This document shows positions 55,267 to 64,000 of a DNA stretch of 64,000 bases, piece after piece. Every line of letters begins with the position of its first letter. The first letter of the stretch is position 1. The notes under the pieces are model-generated. The model did not search any database. It was not told where the DNA came from and saw only the letters and a program-made list of their open reading frames with translations. The position numbers were made by a program, and so were the translations under genes. Origin of the DNA: Planoprotostelium fungivorum (Eukaryota > Evosea > Variosea > Cavosteliida > Cavosteliaceae); NCBI GenBank assembly GCA_003024175.1, contig MDYQ01000005.1, forward strand, positions 248,001 to 312,000, read 5' to 3'.

Positions 55267-57509
55267 TCAATCTGCACACGTTTGAAGCACTACGTTTATT
55301 TTCGTACGAGTGAGACAAACAGGAGCAAGATGATCCACTGTAAGAGAGAGCCATCTGTCACCCTCACTGCCTCCGATACTTTTGCTGTCGTCCTTTCCAT
55401 CGATTGTACGCGATAGATTGGCGATCATCAGAGTACGATTGATGTATGCCACATCTCTACTGAAGGCCAGAGTGTGACCGTCCAACACGGCACTGGCCGC
55501 CCAGCTGGTTCCATTCAGGTTGGAAGTGTAAGTGGCAGCTTGCAAGTTGGCGACCATATCGGATACGTCTTGTGGTGATGATATGGTCTTAGCTTGAAAT
55601 GCCACGAGTCCCAGAGTCTGTTCAGCTGTCCATCGCAGAGAAGGTTGAAGACGATGAAAGATGGCCAATCTGCCCACAACTGAGAGGATGATCAATCTTT
55701 GTGAGGTAGTCTTGAGGCTCACGGTTCAGTCCTCCAGGTTCGACGATCCATCGTAGAGTGACTGAAGATGTATCATTTGCTCCCGTGGTGGCTTTCAGCA
55801 CACGAAATACGATGGAGCCGTTCTTGTGCCTGACTGAGACGATTGTATCGAGGGGCAGATCGACTGAAGTATTCATCGCAAGGCTGGGGGCTCTTCCGTT
55901 GATGAGAATCTCATCCACACCCAATGGTACCATGATGTTCGTGGATACAGTCATAGAATTCTGCCCTCGTTTCAGCACGAAGAGAAGAGTCGAGTGCATG
56001 GATGATATGAATGGTAGAGACGTACCATCAGAGTGGAATTATCCCACGAGATACCCGCCAAGATCGTTCCTGCCTTCTGTACGTTGACTCTGATGTTGGA
56101 TAGGTGCGTACAGTGTGCGTTGATCAATGATGCACCCGAACAATAAGGATCACCCAATACATCAGTCATCAGATACAGAGGAGGGAGAGAGAAACTGGTA
56201 AACAGCCCGACCAGAGGAATATCGGCCTGATTCTCGTGAGTGTGATGATCATAACAGCCACTTCACCGTGTGATAGTAACCAGCTGCTCCGATGGAGACG
56301 CCCGGGGATACGTAAGTGCTCCTGTCACTCCCCAACTGTCTCGTCCACATGGACGTGAATCTTCCACGGTAGCTCTTCGTGGGCCATTGTAGATACCGCC
56401 TGCTGACCTCTGATGGACCCCACGGTGCGATGTCGGGCTCACTGAAGAGATCCACCGAGAAGAGATCGAGTCCAGATCCGTGGAGGATGGTGGACAGGCC
56501 GGAGATGTTCCAGCCGGGGAACTCGAAGGCTGGATACCAGACTGAGGTGGCACTCCTGAGGCGAGTGTAGCGGTACGATCTGGAAGATGAGCCACTGGTG
56601 AAGCGTCAATCGATCGTGTGTCGATTTGGATGATTGCGTCATGTGATCACGGCTCACCCTGTGAGGCCTGCGCCGGGGAAATAAGCGGCGGTGATCTCCC
56701 TCCAGAATAAGTCTAAAGCGGTGGCTGCATCTTGTCGGATGACTTGAGGTCCGTTGCGAGCCAAGTCTTGCAACAGACCCAGATCGAGGCCCATGTAACT
56801 CTGGGCGTTGAATTCGGATACTCCGTAATTTGAGGTCTGGTCGATCCACGCCTTCAGCATCTTTTGCCCGATCGAAATGAGGGTGTCATTACCGAGAATG
56901 GCACCCCACATGGTGTAGATGTGGATGTCGCCTAGATACATATTCGTGTATGCGATAGGAACAGCACTGGGACCGGCTTGTCTTCCCGTTATATATTGTA
57001 TGGCTGTCATCGTCAGCCGAGCTCATCTGATCGTACATTTCACTCACACTTACGAACAGAAGCGAGGTAAGATTGATAAGTCTTCGCAGAGACTATCTTC
57101 AGAGCTGCTCCACACTTTCTGATGCAGATGGATGTGTACATACCGATGAAGGTATTTGTGTTGCCGCTGTAAGATAGAGGAGAGAAGGTATCAGAATATC
57201 TTCCATAATTGCCCCCAGAGCTGTTGACCTGCAAGAGTATCAGCGGGTCCAGTGTCGTCCACTATCTGTGGTGTATACCTGCACAGAAAAGATGGCATCC
57301 AAGATCTCCGCCATCCGGCTGATGTTCCCGTTGATGGCACAGATGATACCTGCATTCAAAGCATTATCGGTCGTCGTTGTGTCCAGAATTACATCGCGCT
57401 CTGGATGAAGATTGGCAATGGTCGAATTATAATACGGGTCTGTATTCAAATTGATGGTCCCTAGACCGCTCGAAATGAGGCACAAACAGCCGAGAAGATG
57501 CAGAAGCAT
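55267..57509 (-). CDS. Secreted protein, probable (alpha/alpha)-toroid type, unknown function
   Basis: The ATG at 57509 gives a signal peptide (MLLHLLGCLCLISSGLG). The body includes YTNMYLGDIHIYTMWGAIL, GQKMLKAWIDQTSNYGVSEF, NAQSYMGLDLGLLQDLAR and ALDLFWREITAAYFPGAGLT (about 56655-56950). Regularly spaced helices with a GVSEFNAQSY motif recall a widespread uncharacterised secreted family of helical-toroid proteins (pattern GixEYNSPTYxGvxLxxL). Later exons are beta-rich: RYTRLRSATSVWYPAF, YLQWPTKSYRGRFTSMW, VPLGVDEILINGRAPSLAM, LSRDVAYINRTLMIANL. It ends VVLQTCAD at 55267. Many sequons suggest glycosylation. No catalytic residues can be assigned by eye. Confidence 0.68.
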
Positions 57510-57676
57510 GCTGCCTGCGTAAAACTGCCGTGGAAAGAATACGCAAATTATGAACGCGGAACTTCCAGGAAGATGACAAGACCGAGAGACTCATACACCA
57601 CGAACAGATGAAAGATTCTGATCCTATTCACATTTATATACTAAGGAGGAACATCTTGACCTCTTAGGAAGACACA

Positions 57677-59204
57677 TCACCGATACTGTGAGTGATATGA
57701 GCTGTTGCAGTCATCGCACACACGAACGTGCAGCTCTTCGTCCATTCCTTCCTTCTTCATCGGAATCCTACCCGTGGAACAATTCCCACAGAAGACTCCT
57801 GATCTCCATCAGGTCCATGTTCCATCTTCTACAGCATCTCACCTCCGCAGTTCCTGCAGTGGTGTCTCCTCCTCAGGATACCAAAAGGGAGAGAGCACTG
57901 TTGGCACTCGATCACTTCTTCATCGGGTGTCCAATGAGTCTGTTCACCGATGCCATGCAGCAGCATGTGATTGTTGATGTTCAGCTTATTCATCTGGTCG
58001 ACTTGTGTTCCGACGGCATCTGTTTCATTTCAGTGGACGAGCAGGCGGCGCATGAGAAGATAGACGAGTTCGCGATGATGATGTTGTTTGTGATGATTCG
58101 GGAGGAGATGATGAGACGATACTGACTTCCGACATAAGCCCCGGCGACTGCTGCCAGTGCGATGATGGGCACGCCACCCACACATGCACCGATCATGGTG
58201 CCTGTGACAGTCCCCACGATCCTCGTCCATCCATAGACTTGGTTGTTTCGTGCGATCTACTCCACGTCAGCTCACTCCTCTCCTTCCTCTCTTCACCTCT
58301 GCCACACTGTTCAGTCCCTTTCTCGAATCGCGCGAGCCATCTTCCGTTGCTACTTCGATTTGGTCGATGTGTTCGTCCACCTGATTTGAATTGAGTGTGT
58401 GACGTTTGAAGATTGTGAAGGATATGATATAGATGATATCGAATCGTGATCAGTAGAGAGTTGCTGCACGTGATGTGCATGATGAAATATGACTGATGAG
58501 AAGTGTGCGAGCGTTATCAAAGTGATGACGATCTACCTCTGAGACTAAGTGAGAGGTGATCTTCAACAGGGCAAGTAATTGCACTAATTGTTCCTGCAAT
58601 GGCTGTCAGTCTCATACTTTGGAAATCATGTTTGGAAAATATCACCCACCGAAAACTGTCTGATCTGCTCGTTGCGGTTTCTGATCATGTCTTCCAATGC
58701 CTGCTCGACTGAGCTATATTGTGTGGTGGAGACCCTCGTGAATTTGATGTCACCATCCGTAGTCTCTTTGGGGCTCTCCGAAAAAGATCTCCTGCGTGGG
58801 GTGACAGAGATGGTGTGGGCTCTGTGATTGAGTGTATGTTCATTCTCTCGAGAGTACGAGTGCCGATAGAGTCTTTGCCAATCTTCTGAGATGGATTCGT
58901 ACGTATCGAAGACTACATCCAATCGTTGCTTGACAAGAGGGTGATCAACGTCATACTGCTTCTGGATATTTTCGAGTCTACGTCGTATACTCTTCTCCAA
59001 TTCTTTCGCTTCCTCTCTCGTCTTCCTCAGATGGATTCTGTGATCTGGCGAATCAGAAGTTGATCCGATCAAGAGCGTTGCCTTGCTCAATTCATTCTGG
59101 AGGGACAAGAATTTGTCTACGTCGATCTGCAGCTGATGGTCCGTGTTCGCGAGTTGCATCTTCTTGGCTTCTGTTGGCTTTTGACCCGGAGGCTTCTGTT
59201 TCAA
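57677..59204 (-). CDS. Syntaxin-like SNARE with glycine-zipper membrane segment and C-terminal FYVE finger
   Basis: Start at 59204 or at the in-frame ATG 59159 (MQLANTDHQLQIDVDKF). The N-terminal helices (QNELSKATLLIG, EEAKELEKSIRRRLENI, VKQRLDVVFDTYESI) fit a three-helix syntaxin N-domain. The SNARE motif is spliced from RNRNEQIRQFS, EQLVQLLALLKITSHLVSE, VDEHIDQIEVATEDGSRDS and RKGLNSVAE. A Gly-rich membrane segment follows, GTVTGTMIGACVGGV then ALAAVAGAYVGNAVG, in the style of the syntaxin-17 glycine zipper. After a short linker comes a FYVE finger: WTPDEEVIECQQC, RRRHHCRNCG, GVFCGNCSTG and VRVCDDC. All eight Cys and the WxxD, RRHHCR and RVC signatures for PI3P binding are there. The stop is TGA at 57677. 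As spliced, the zero-layer Gln appears to be Val (LVSEVDEHID against LVESQGEMID). Confidence 0.78.
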
Positions 59205-59437
59205 TTAAATTGGGCCACCGGCTTGTAATTTGAAATTTCCTTCAAAAATCTACTCAGTATCTAGTCCACACCAGATAGACCACGAAGAGTGTTGATCGAG
59301 AGGCCACATAGGACATCACACAAGAGACGGTCACTGATGACGACCAAAGAGAATCGACAAAGATTCCAGTCGTGTTTGTTGTAGATCGTGTTTCTTCACT
59401 TTTTGTGATTATCGGAAACAGCAACAGTCGCACCGTC

Positions 59438-60717
59438 ATGTTCAACCCGATCTTGGATGGAGTGATATGTTTTGTATTCCTAATCGTCGCCTCTTGGTGC
59501 GTGGGCGAAGGGGGAGAGATCCTAGGGAAAAAGTATGATGCCAGCGTTATCGGTGGTATAGTCATTGCATGGCTTAATACAGGTATAGTTGGCTCAATCT
59601 AATCGTCAGTTCCAATTCTAAATGTGAGCAGCACCAGAGACCATTTTCTTCATCACAGCCCTCCAGAGCGGTAATGCCAGGTATATTGAGAGAGATTCAA
59701 TGGTCGAAACTGATAAGAAGACAGATTTGCAGTTGGCGCAGTCAGTGGGTCTACTGTCGTGGTGTCCACAGTCGCTGTAGGAGCTTGTCTGTGGATTGGT
59801 AGTACGGCAAAGAAGACCAACATATCTCTTCAACCAGCTGTGAGTTCAGATCCTCTCATTTCCATCAGCACCTGCCAACTCTCGGCAGGTGAAATCTCAA
59901 TGTTACGTGTTGTTATTGTCCACCGGTATCTCGTTCATCATCGCCATCACTGGCTTCACCATCGTGATGGGATTTGCTGGCGTCATCTTTTATCTCTGGT
60001 TCATGTGGAAATCCCTCCAAAAGTCACCAGAAGACCCGAAAGAACACGATGAAGGTGCGTCCCTCTGTATCATCTCTTCGATGACATCCGTCTCAGAGTT
60101 GGGTCATGCAGAAGAAGAGGAAGAAGAAGAAGAGCCGGTCAGCAAAGGTTTCATCTATTTAGTCATAGGAGGTCTCCTCATCGTTTTTTTCTCCAGTCCG
60201 TTCATCAACTCCGTCGTTGCCACGGCAGAACTGTTATCGGTGAGAAGATGATGATGATGGACATCATCGTGCGATTTCTCACATGCACGACAGGTGAACC
60301 CCATCCTATTGGCGTTCTTCTTGGCTCCCATCGCTAGCGAGGCACCGGAAATCTTGGAGAGTATCTCTCTCTCTCGTAAAGGTAACCTCCAGTCCATCAA
60401 CATCGCCTATAGCAATCTCATCGGTGGAACCGTGACGAAAACTTCTCTTCTTTTGGGGGTGAGATGAATGATGCCACGAGACCATCATCTGATGACATCA
60501 GATCCTCTGTTTCTTTGGAGTGGCGAAAGAGCTGACGTGGGAGTATCCATCCTTCACGTTCAGTCTCCTGATGATGATCTTCTGTGCCGGAATGGCCGCC
60601 GGCATCGGTTACTTCTTACCGTCACAAAACAAGTGGCACGGTGCGGGGCTGTTGGGGTCTTTTGTAGTCGTGGGTCTGATTCAGTACTTTGCAAATTCTT
60701 CGGTGGAGACAGTTTGA
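59438..60717 (+). CDS. CaCA-superfamily cation (Ca2+) exchanger
   Basis: A membrane antiporter that would swap Ca2+ or a related cation for Na+, H+ or K+. The ATG at 59438 begins MFNPILDGVICFVFLIVAS, TM1. The first alpha repeat is GGIVIAWLNT spliced to APETIFFITALQSG, where PE stands in the place of the family's S-x-P-E. Then come STVVVSTVAVGACLWIG, LLLSTGISFIIAITGFTI, GFAGVIFYLWFMWKSL, and an acidic cytosolic loop (about 60100-60135, EEEEEEE). The second half has GFIYLVIGGLLIVFFSSPF, the second alpha repeat PILLAFFLAPIASEAPEIL with NLIGGTVTKTSLLLG, and a last helix, AGLLGSFVVVGLIQYFA. It ends SSVETV, TGA at 60715. It is compact, about 340-370 residues, nearer the YRBG/NCKX-like and plant types than NCX. 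The substrate is not proven. Confidence 0.83.
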
Positions 60718-61075
60718 GAAGAGTTGATGTAGACACCATAGAAGGACTGGAGAGTGAGCTGGAAGAAATAAATGTGGTGTCACAGACTGTCTTCAAGTGA
60801 CTTGGATTTGCTTTGATGTTGACAGCAGCTGATGGACGTGATCAGAGGAGGATGGATACGCTCGCCGTCATGAACACGATAACCATCGTGCCATCTGTGA
60901 CAGTCACAATAGAGTCATCCTCGAGGTGTCTACGAGATCTCGTCTGTCTTATGGAGGGAGGCTAGATTTGCCGCCTTCTCAAATTTAAAGGCGCGGAGGC
61001 CGTCAACTTGTCCCGCGCGTTCTGGTCAATTTGAAAAGCCAGTACAGTTCAACTCATTTCACTTTCGAGCAAGCC

Positions 61076-62203
61076 ATGCCTAGAAGACCCTCCTATAAAT
61101 CCATGATCCTTGGCATCATCAAGTCTGAGCCAGAGAGAGCCCTCTTCTCACACGTCTACTTAAAGAAGAAGATAGTAGAAGAGCACACACTCATCACAGA
61201 GAACAATCTCAAGAGATACACGAAACTCGCTCTGGACAAACTCGTCGCTGATGGAACATTAGCCCAAAGAGCGCAGTCATACAAGATGAGGAAGGCGAAA
61301 CCCAAGAAGAAAGCAAAGAAACCTTCACCCAAGGCCAGAAGTCCCAAGTCTGCCTCTGGTACAGCAAGAAAACCGAGAGCTCCTAAATCCTCCATTCGAT
61401 CCATCGATGCCCTCCCCCCAACCGGAGACTTTTCAGACCGTCAGCCTCAATCCACCGGACCAGACAGCGGCATGACCGAGCTCATCTTCGCCTTCGACAC
61501 CACTGGTTCAATGGCAGGAGCCATCGCAGAGGTCAAAACCAAAATCACTCACACCATCGATCGACTCTTCCGGGACACACCCCTCATTCGCATTGGACTC
61601 ATAGCTCACGGAGATTACTGTGACGGACCAGTGAACGCCCTCCGTCTTCAAGACTTTGTCCAGATGGGAGATTCCAGCAAGCTCACCGAGTGGGTCAACA
61701 CTGTCACATCGACCGGTGGAGGCGACGGAGATGAGAACTACGAGATGGTACTGGAACACGCACACGACAAATTCTCTTGGACCGAAGGCAGCCGAAGAGT
61801 GTTGGTCATGATCGGTGACGCTTCTCCTCACGCACCAGCAGAATGCCTACGACAGATGAAAGAGTTCAACATCCCCGATCCGAGAGCCATCGATTGGATC
61901 AAAGAGACCGACGCATGCTGGAAGAAGGGCATCAAGATCTACTCCGTCGGCGTCAACTGCTCTCTACCCTTTCATAGAGAGATCGCTGAGAGGACATGCG
62001 GAACTCACTTCACCATGCAAGGTTTCGAAGGCGTGACCGACATGATCTTAGCCCTCTGCTTCAGAGAGCACAGCGGAGGCAGCCACTACGGACAGTTCCT
62101 CAAGGAGGTACAAGCGGAAGGAAGAATGACCAGTAACATGCAGAGACTGGTCAAGCAGCTGTCCACGACGATTGCACCTGAGACGGCAGCCACCTGTTCA
62201 TAA
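61076..62203 (+). CDS. Linker-histone (H15) winged helix fused to a VWA domain
   Basis: An intronless gene of 375 codons from the ATG at 61076 (MPRRPSYKSMILGIIKSE). Residues about 1-70 fit the H1/H5 globular domain: RPSYKSMILGII, VYLKKKIVEEH, NNLKRYTKLALDKLVADGTL and LAQRAQSYKM. A histone-H1-like Lys/Pro/Ala tail follows (KPKKKAKKPSPKARSPK). From about residue 125 comes a von Willebrand A domain: ELIFAFDTTGSMAGAIAEVK with an intact D-x-T-x-S MIDAS, IGLIAHGDYCDG, TGGGDGDENYEMVLEHA and RRVLVMIGDASPHAP. KIYSVGVNCSLPF and MILALCFRE close it. The C-terminal tail ends TIAPETAATCS. VWA domains of this style occur in the Dictyostelium VwkA kinase, but no kinase is present here. DNA or chromatin binding is inferred from the N-terminus. 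Confidence 0.86.
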   Translation: MPRRPSYKSMILGIIKSEPERALFSHVYLKKKIVEEHTLITENNLKRYTKLALDKLVADGTLAQRAQSYKMRKAKPKKKAKKPSPKARSPKSASGTARKPRAPKSSIRSIDALPPTGDFSDRQPQSTGPDSGMTELIFAFDTTGSMAGAIAEVKTKITHTIDRLFRDTPLIRIGLIAHGDYCDGPVNALRLQDFVQMGDSSKLTEWVNTVTSTGGGDGDENYEMVLEHAHDKFSWTEGSRRVLVMIGDASPHAPAECLRQMKEFNIPDPRAIDWIKETDACWKKGIKIYSVGVNCSLPFHREIAERTCGTHFTMQGFEGVTDMILALCFREHSGGSHYGQFLKEVQAEGRMTSNMQRLVKQLSTTIAPETAATCS

Positions 62204-62331
62204 AATGCAGATGTTCTTATGTGTAGAGCAGTGATGTGCGAAGAAGAGTTTCACTTTGTGTACAAGTGATGCCTTCTATACGGGTAGTGATCCGATGAAA
62301 TAGAGATAAGCAAACGAGAAGCTCTGTCTTT

Positions 62332-63229
62332 TCATTTGTCTTGTTTCACACGAAAGAACACTTCGTCATTGAGTCTTTGTACGGTCTTAGATTCGAGATT
62401 CGTCTGATAGATGAAACCATTCTCCCACGCATCAGCTCCAGGGACTTTCACGTTCGGAGGTAAATCCGAACGGTTCTCGATGAGCTCTTGTGGTGATGTC
62501 TTATTATCTCTCATCACCTTCCACAGGCGTCAGCGGCTGAATCAGCTGAGATAGCTCACTTTTTGGATGAGGTGATCGTTGGCTTGATTGGGCCCAGTGA
62601 AAGACATCATCAGCTGCGGAATACCAAGAGGTACTTTGTCTCCACGATCCACCTGACTCGATCAAAATCGAACCATTCTCGTTGGAGGAGGAGATGAGCG
62701 AGCGGGTGTGTGCACCTGCCAGGTGTGGAAGACTTTGCCGTATGTCTTGTGAAGGTGACTCATGAGTTTGTGTTCCACCACCAAAGGTAGACCAGGTGCC
62801 GTAATGATACCTCCCCTCACTTCATAATCGTGAGAATGCCACAGCTTCTTCTCATCATCGGGAAGTTCCTGATCGGTGTCAAGACAGATTCAGCTTGGCT
62901 CTCACCATGAATAACTTCTCGCTGACAATGTATTCAATACCGATTAATCTTGCGTCAGGCTGGTCGGAGTCGTATATGACGCACTGGTGCATGTCTGCAG
63001 AAAGGTGGTGGCAATAGTGATGTGCGATCACCTGTGGGCGTGAGGACAGGTGACATCCATGTCGATCACCTGTCTGGACATGTCTCCACTGTAGAAATGG
63101 ACACCACAGATGTGTTGGTGTATCTTCTCAATGGGTCCTGTTCTGGTGTCAGCTCCTTTGCGTATTGTCAGCAGTACGATCACCTCTGTTCTGTATCAAA
63201 GCCGCCCCCGTGTCTAAGACAGTTTGCAT
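62332..63229 (-). CDS. OBAP / DUF1264-family protein
   Basis: Oil-body-associated proteins were described from plant seeds, and relatives are common in fungi, bacteria and protists. The start at 63229 ([15 protein letters not shown]) is chosen because it matches the family N-terminus; an extra 5' exon near 63313 is possible. The family pattern is clear in order: [82 protein letters not shown] (about 62815-62870), [39 protein letters not shown] and [11 protein letters not shown]. It ends FFRVKQDK with TGA at 62332. There are five or six exons. It is likely cytosolic or on lipid droplets. Confidence 0.85.
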
Positions 63230-63632
63230 CGTGGTCAGACCCTCTTGATCGTGATCTACGTCACACTGCCTGAGTCAGACTTCGAATCTGTCTGTGGCGA
63301 CTCTCACCATTGTTTCCGCTGTTCGAATGATGTTGTTGTGAGAGATGAGAGAGGCGGGCAACTTGCGTGCGGTTACAGCTCTAATGAAGCGGCAGAGTGA
63401 AAAGTCTTACATATCTCCCACTATTGTGAGGTCTATCAATACCCTGCCGAGGTGGGGCCCGAGCGCTTGGGACGATCTTCACCCGCACGTGTCCTGAAAG
63501 CGTAGGGGAAATGAAGGAATCTTCTACTAAATCTCAACAAAGATTGGGTTTTAGTTGCTCTTTTAGTGGCGCAGAATTGGTACGATGACGAAAATTTCTA
63601 TTTTAAGTTCTCATCTGTGTTGGGATATAAAA

Positions 63633-64000
63633 ATGCCAGCGATCAACCCTTTATCCAACCCGAAGAGCATCAAACTGAACTGCGAATTGTGTGGTAAAGT
63701 TGCATATATCCAATGCCAGTTCTGCAGAGTCACTTATTACTGGTGATGATAATCGCTACCCAATGGGTCTAAATTCGACAGCTCTAAAGAGCATCAAACC
63801 ACAGACTGGAATGGTATACACGTGAAGATCTGTCAGCTACTCGTTCCACTACGAACGCAGGCTAAATTACTCGGTTCAGAGGAGGAGAGGAGAAATAAAG
63901 AGAAGGACATCAGACGCAACCAAGTGAGCGAGATGCATTCATCATCGATCTCATTCTCTCACAGAAAGCCCTGCTTGAGATGACACGAACGGAGGCGCAG
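63633..64000 (+). CDS. ZMYND12: ZMYND12-like MYND-finger protein (5' part, runs off the window)
   Basis: The ATG at 63633 gives MPAINPLSNPKSIKLNCELC. A MYND zinc finger is completed by splicing out 63744-63779: CELCGKVAYIQCQFC and RVTYYC joined to SKEHQTTDWNGIHVKIC. The next residues, QLLVPLRTQAKLL then GSEEERRNKEKDIRRNQ, KALLEMTRTEAQ, match human ZMYND12 (CQLLIPLRT, NSEEER, RQKYLIE) very closely. The tetratricopeptide-like rest of the protein would lie beyond base 64000. ZMYND12 works with TTC29 in ciliary/flagellar motility, so its presence suggests that the organism builds a motile flagellum. Confidence 0.85.

Noticed and set aside
59254-59565. Minus-strand frame of 103 codons opposite the start of the cation exchanger
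   Set aside because: It is the antisense shadow of the membrane-protein coding strand, with no independent support.

Overview
The window is nuclear DNA of a gene-dense eukaryote. Coding regions are cut into many short exons by small GT-AG introns, mostly about 31 to 130 bases, and genes sit on both strands only 100 to 600 bases apart. The gene set points to a unikont protist rather than an animal or plant. It holds a Byr4/Bfa1-type cell-division inhibitor, WIP/verprolin, TSC1 (hamartin), an IQ-RhoGEF, a polycystin-type TRP channel, a Zn2Cys6 factor with a PAS-like tail, UFC1 and a ZMYND12-like ciliary protein. My best guess is a flagellum-bearing amoebozoan of the protosteloid kind, for example Planoprotostelium. 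That is inference, not a search result. No rRNA operon, reverse transcriptase, transposase or CRISPR was seen.

Layout. 0.1-5.7 kb: a protein with a ZipA-C-like domain, then a Byr4/Bfa1-like gene. 5.7-7.3 kb: no convincing gene. 7.3-11.2 kb: an ankyrin protein head-to-head with UFC1. 12.2-17.6 kb: a four-part DNA-repair fusion (FHA, TARG1/OARD1 macrodomain, PNKP phosphatase, PNKP kinase), WIP/verprolin and a small tail-anchored protein. 18.2-26.1 kb: a reticulon, a secreted protein, an IQ-RhoGEF and an F-box/arrestin protein. 26.5-31.9 kb: one very large channel gene joining a beta-propeller-like region, ankyrin-like repeats and a polycystin channel; a 141-base duplication around a single N inside it is probably an assembly error. 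32.5-35.4 kb: a thaumatin-like protein, a 5S rRNA gene and a hypothetical gene. 35.6-42.5 kb: a Fes1/HspBP1 factor, a Zn2Cys6/PAS regulator, and three related copies of a small secreted-protein gene, one of them broken.

42.5-43.2 kb: an intron-containing tRNA-Asp and a second 5S rRNA gene. 43.8-48.1 kb: a RING protein and TSC1. 49.1-55.1 kb: a GH16 glycosidase, an IST1 protein with a novel repeated tail, and a TLDc protein like MEAK7. 55.3-60.7 kb: a secreted protein, a syntaxin-like SNARE with a C-terminal FYVE finger, and a CaCA cation exchanger. 61.1-64 kb: a linker-histone/VWA fusion, an OBAP (DUF1264) protein and the start of a ZMYND12-like gene.

Themes. Several genes serve membrane traffic (IST1, SNARE-FYVE, reticulon, F-box/arrestin), actin and cytokinesis (WIP, RhoGEF, Byr4) and nutrient signalling (TSC1, MEAK7-like). 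The strongest novelty is a series of domain fusions and a short motif (CGTTGTAG or its complement) that recurs in introns of many genes. All gene models below were spliced by eye: ends are usually good, but internal exon borders may be off by some bases.
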